From contig CM068831.1 in the NCBI GenBank assembly GCA_028554795.2, forward strand, positions 67,617,982 to 67,681,981: a DNA stretch of 64,000 nucleotides, read 5' to 3'. Numbering within the stretch: position 1 is the first letter of the stretch; each line of letters begins with the position of its first letter. This stretch comes from Sinohyriopsis cumingii. Its lineage: Eukaryota; Mollusca; Bivalvia; Unionida; Unionidae. Below are positions 59,924 through 64,000 of this stretch, piece after piece. The translations under genes were made by a program, and so were the position numbers. The notes beneath the pieces are model-generated. The model had not been told where the DNA came from. It saw only the letters and a program-made list of their open reading frames with translations, and did not search any database.

Positions 59924-62900
59924 TTCTGCTCAGAAACAATGCTGCTAACAACCGGTTGGAGAGGACAATGTCGTTTCCTTGTTTCAGTGAATATGACAAT
60001 GACACGGAACGACCACTCTAGTCGATGCTTGAATAGAGTTATTAATCCAAGGCAATATGTATGTTTTATTCTGTTTGATGTTCATCACAGTTTTCCAACT
60101 ATGTCAAGGATAGCGGTAAATTGCCTCACTCCAGTAAGATTAGTTTCTTTTTAAAACGAAAGAAACTCATTAATTAATTATGAACATAAAATAAGAGGGT
60201 TCTGACATTCAGTTATATTTGCACTGTCTAATCAACACCCCTAATTATGCATCAACATACCTTAATAATTCTCTCAAAGACGCATACAATCTTTTATGTG
60301 GTTGAGCTTATGCCACTTGATGACGTACTGTTGCTATTACTCTTGGAATGGAAGCGTTTAGAGCTTAAGGCATGTTAATTCAATAACCGCTGAGTACAAG
60401 GAAGGGACTGTTATTTTTCTCGATTGAATTATGGCAAGTGTTCAAAAGTCCAATGATTATATAATTTACAAATCTATCTAGCTAGCTATTTACTGAGGTT
60501 TATATTTGTCTTTCCTTTGGGCGATTTCATTATTTTGGTTGGAAAACACATCGAATGTTTTTAAGTGTGATGTTCGTTAATTTCACACCAAGGACACCAT
60601 CTTTCGCTTGTTTTAGAAAGGTAATCAGATAGCTCGACGCACAGATCGAGTATAAACGTTATAAAGATCGTCTGCTTAATTGTATTCACATCAAACTTCT
60701 TCTTTGTGTACAAATTGAAGCAGGTATCATTTGAATGGGGGAAGAGTAACATCTCTTTTATACGCATTTCATATGCTTAGCATTTACATGAACAGCCACG
60801 AATAACAATATCATGTCTATTACTCACTCGAACAAGGTAATATATTGCTGATTAAATAAATAGCGCAGTGCCCATGCGAGTGTTTGTCAATCTAACTCAG
60901 GTAGGAGAGTAGAAACTTGTAAAACCTCTCACGACAATCATTTTTTTTACTCTAAAGGTACTGAGGTTATTACAAAAAAGATAATTTATCTCGAAGACCT
61001 GGTAGCCGTTGATTTGATTGATACTAAGTTTGTGTTATATGTATATCTGTCACGTCTACATTACTATTACAGGAACAAATAATTACGAACTTAAGGCTAC
61101 GTTTTGTACTGATTGATTTTAAAAATGTTTAATGAATATCCGACTTCGTTTCTTGATTGAAATTTGATCAACAAATCGTTAGAAAACGTAAATACTCAAA
61201 GGCTCCAGAATACCTATCCCTACATATATATCGTGATACAATACAGTCTGTACATCAAACAGGTTGTATAGTCAGAAATAGCAAGAACATGGTCGTGTAC
61301 CACAGTTATTCAGAATTTACCATCAGCGCATGTGACATTTTGGAAACCTTCTTGGTTGTGATCTCCTTGTTCAGTGACCAGTTCAGTTCAGCCCCTTATT
61401 CAGTGGCCAATATTACAAGTATAAGGGAGATACCATTAATTTTTCGTGGATGGGGTGAATGTGTCAAAATAAAAGAAAAGGTTCGTTTGAGCTCAATGAA
61501 TTGACGTCAGCACTAGCAGAATTGGAGACAGTGCTGGTGATTTGTATACAGTCACTACCACTGGGCAAGTGTCTGAATAAAACAAAATATTTTGTTTGAG
61601 GCTTATTATAAGCTAGCATTGAATTACACTTAGACATATTTATCTGCATTCTTTTTCTTTTAGATGTTAACTGTTCATCATGAATATACTTCAAAGAGAA
61701 CACAGACATTGAGCCCCGGCTTAAGATCCGACGAATGGTCTTGATCTACATCGCTCAAAATAGCATAAGTTTATGTAACAATTATCTCGAACATAAAACG
61801 TCAGCACGTCTTATTTCCTACTGCAGGAGATGTGTACGCATAGTTCAAACATGAGACAGTAATAATGTCGACAGCCTGTAAATGTTTATGTGTACGTGTG
61901 GATGTGTTAGTGTCATTATTGAGAATAAAGCGTTGGTCTCCACAAGTAGTTTCATAATGAATACGTTCTTGTTGAAAAAAGTTTAAAGATGGACAGTAAA
62001 TCAAGATGAGAATGGCGAATGTGACACATTTTGATTTATTTCTCATATCATGATGTTTTACTAATATTTTGAATAAATATTTACAATGATATCACCTTTT
62101 TAAAACGAAAGAACCTGCATAGGTCACTATTCTTGAAATGAACACAGAGCAGGCACAATTAGTACAATGGTAAATGATAGCAAAACACAACTTGGTATTT
62201 GTTTTAAACTCTCCTGCGTATTATTCAGTTGATTCGTTTGATTTTGAAAATCAATGTTTTTTAAAACAAAAATACAAATAGTACGAATTTAATTTCTTAT
62301 TGACAGCTTTTTATGTAGTGAAGTCTTTTTTGTAGTCTGAAGGCAACACTGTTTATTTTTAATCGCTTTAGGGCTTCTTAGAGACAGACTTAGTAAAGGT
62401 CGAGGAATGTATTGAAGGATCAGGTCCTTTTTAAATTTAAATAGCAAGAACTGGCACTGACCATTTAAGGAACTATTCTGTTCAAAGCCAATAAACTACA
62501 AGAAGAAGAACAACAAGACGACACTGGATTCAGTCACTTTCTTTGCTAATTCAAAGACATGATAGCCACGAACCCACATTTCATACAAACAGATAACATG
62601 GCGGTCACTTTCATTTGATATTGCATAAAGAAAAGGAAATTGCGAGTCCACGTTACATATAGTGTATCAATATCCCACCACAAGTCACAAGCCACACCCC
62701 AAAAACGAAAATACTCGTCTACTTTCTTTACTACTTTAAGTTAAACAAAGAAAACTACCACCAAGGAAGAGAAGAGACCACCTAACCATTTTCCGTACAT
62801 TTCAGTGCAAAGCAAATAAATGTCACCATGTCCAATATCTCACTACGTGACTACTTTACTTGCTACTGTATTAATGAACTCCCTAAAATTACCATTTCCC

Positions 62901-62931
62901 TGACATTGTTAGTGCAGCAATTTACTTGCTA
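59924..62931. other. Gene-poor end of U2
   Basis: Homologous to 26536-29684. No gene recognised; the frame 61157-61504 is longer than its U1 counterpart but not supported by any family. Confidence 0.5.
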
Positions 62932-64000
62932 CTAATTAAATGAGAACAATATGCAAGACATCAGGACATGATTGGAAAAAGTTGACAATACATTACTAAT
63001 GTAAACATTATTGAACAGAATAAGTACTGAGAGACACCAGAATCACAGAGATGAAGAAACAGATTCAAAAGAAAAGAAGAAAGATTTTTAGAAGCTTAAG
63101 ACGTGTTTAACAGAGATTCGGTACTCTATCTACTACTATCTAAGTCATTCAATCGACTTGACATTGAGACAGCTGATTCGCATAATATTCATTGATACGT
63201 ATATATACCATGGAATTCGGATAAACAGAGGAAAATATTATTGGAAAGCGACTAGCAGAAAATAAAATTAAAATATAACAAAAATTAAAAATAACAACAA
63301 AAGGAAAAAGGTGTCTCTTTTAATGATAACTTCAATACAAGAAACAAAAGATGAAAGAAGATGAACGCTTACAATACAATATTTAATGGCATGGACATAA
63401 AACATCGTAGCAAACACTACACTTTGCAAAGTTTTCAGCAGCAAATTAAAAACGAAAACATATAGCACTAAACCTGATGAAGCTGAACGAATTAATGGCT
63501 AGATCTATAGAAACAACATTCCGTCAATCCATTCATTTTCAGACTGGATTCATGTAGTGAAAATGAAAAAGGATGTCACATTCAAACAATTAACAGCACA
63601 TTAAAAGCCACTAAAGTAAAGCACACATATGATTTTGGTTATCTACGTTAATTATCGAATTATCAGTGATATAAGAGAGCGGCACTATTTTTTATGACTT
63701 AGTATTTGAATGTAACTTAATTTTGTGGCATTTGTTACTGTTTGGACATATTCGACCATCAAGCAAGTCTGACTCAGCAAATCATCACATCAGGTTAACA
63801 CTTTTGTCAAGGAAATAAGCGGAAATATGAAGTCAACTTTATTGTCTTTTATTAACAGCTGCTGTCAATATTCCGGCTTTATCCCTATTGTCACTGACCA
63901 GCAAATAGGACCGAGACTCGCATACATCTCCCTTTAAATACATGTACATATGAGTACTTCATGTGGGCCGAATACAACACTTGGAATAGGCAGCCATACC
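62932..64000. repeat. Tandem host unit U3 (only start seen)
   Basis: From the third 'ctaattaaatga' anchor to the window edge the sequence repeats 12641-13730 and 29685-30720 almost base for base, including the 'gagagcggcactatt' anchor near 63675. This shows that the tandem array continues to the right. No gene lies in this stretch. By homology a FReD gene would be expected about 10 kb beyond the window, if U3 is complete. Confidence 0.85.

Overview
The window is animal nuclear DNA, AT-rich and gene-poor, probably from a mollusc. The grounds are secreted fibrinogen-related (FReD) proteins, tRNA-derived SINEs of a kind I recall from bivalves, decayed non-LTR retrotransposons and microsatellites. 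The species cannot be named from sequence alone.

Host layout: the window is built from at least four tandem copies of a 16-17 kb unit. U0 is <1-12640, U1 is 12641-29684, U2 is 29685-62931 and U3 is 62932->64000. U1 and U2 each carry one intact, single-exon FReD gene (23173-23931 and 39501-40259, both +). Each also carries the same 5'-truncated non-LTR reverse transcriptase relic and a small frameshifted FReD fragment on the minus strand. U0 is more diverged, has three or four young SINE insertions, and lacks the whole ~7.2 kb FReD-bearing block, with an 'actaatta' microhomology at the junction. U3 is only just entered.

Virus-like element: U2 is interrupted by a complete 17.0 kb Maverick/Polinton (adintovirus-like) element at 42207-59245. 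It has 530 bp terminal inverted repeats and a short target duplication (TCTATT/CTATT). U1 preserves the empty target site at 25857-25875. The left arm carries a Cys-rich protein, packaging ATPase, zinc-ribbon/phospholipase A2 protein, integrase, a family B DNA polymerase continuous with an SF1 helicase and an HNH-like tail, a second Cys-rich protein, and an HNH homing-type endonuclease. The centre (49.2-52.4 kb) is AT-rich DNA with a tRNA-like SINE, one unknown ORF and a tandem-repeat array. The right arm is a minus-strand morphogenesis cluster: coiled-coil protein, basic protein, double-jelly-roll major capsid protein, pX-like protein, adenovirus-type protease, fibre-like protein, membrane protein and a minor capsid-like protein. 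The set describes a virion-forming, protein-primed, integrating DNA virus. This copy is dead: most large genes carry frameshifts or stops, while the ATPase and three small ORFs are open.

Outside the FReD genes and the element I see no convincing host gene. Long stretches hold only duplicated non-coding DNA. Some apparent frameshifts lie in homopolymers and could be assembly errors.
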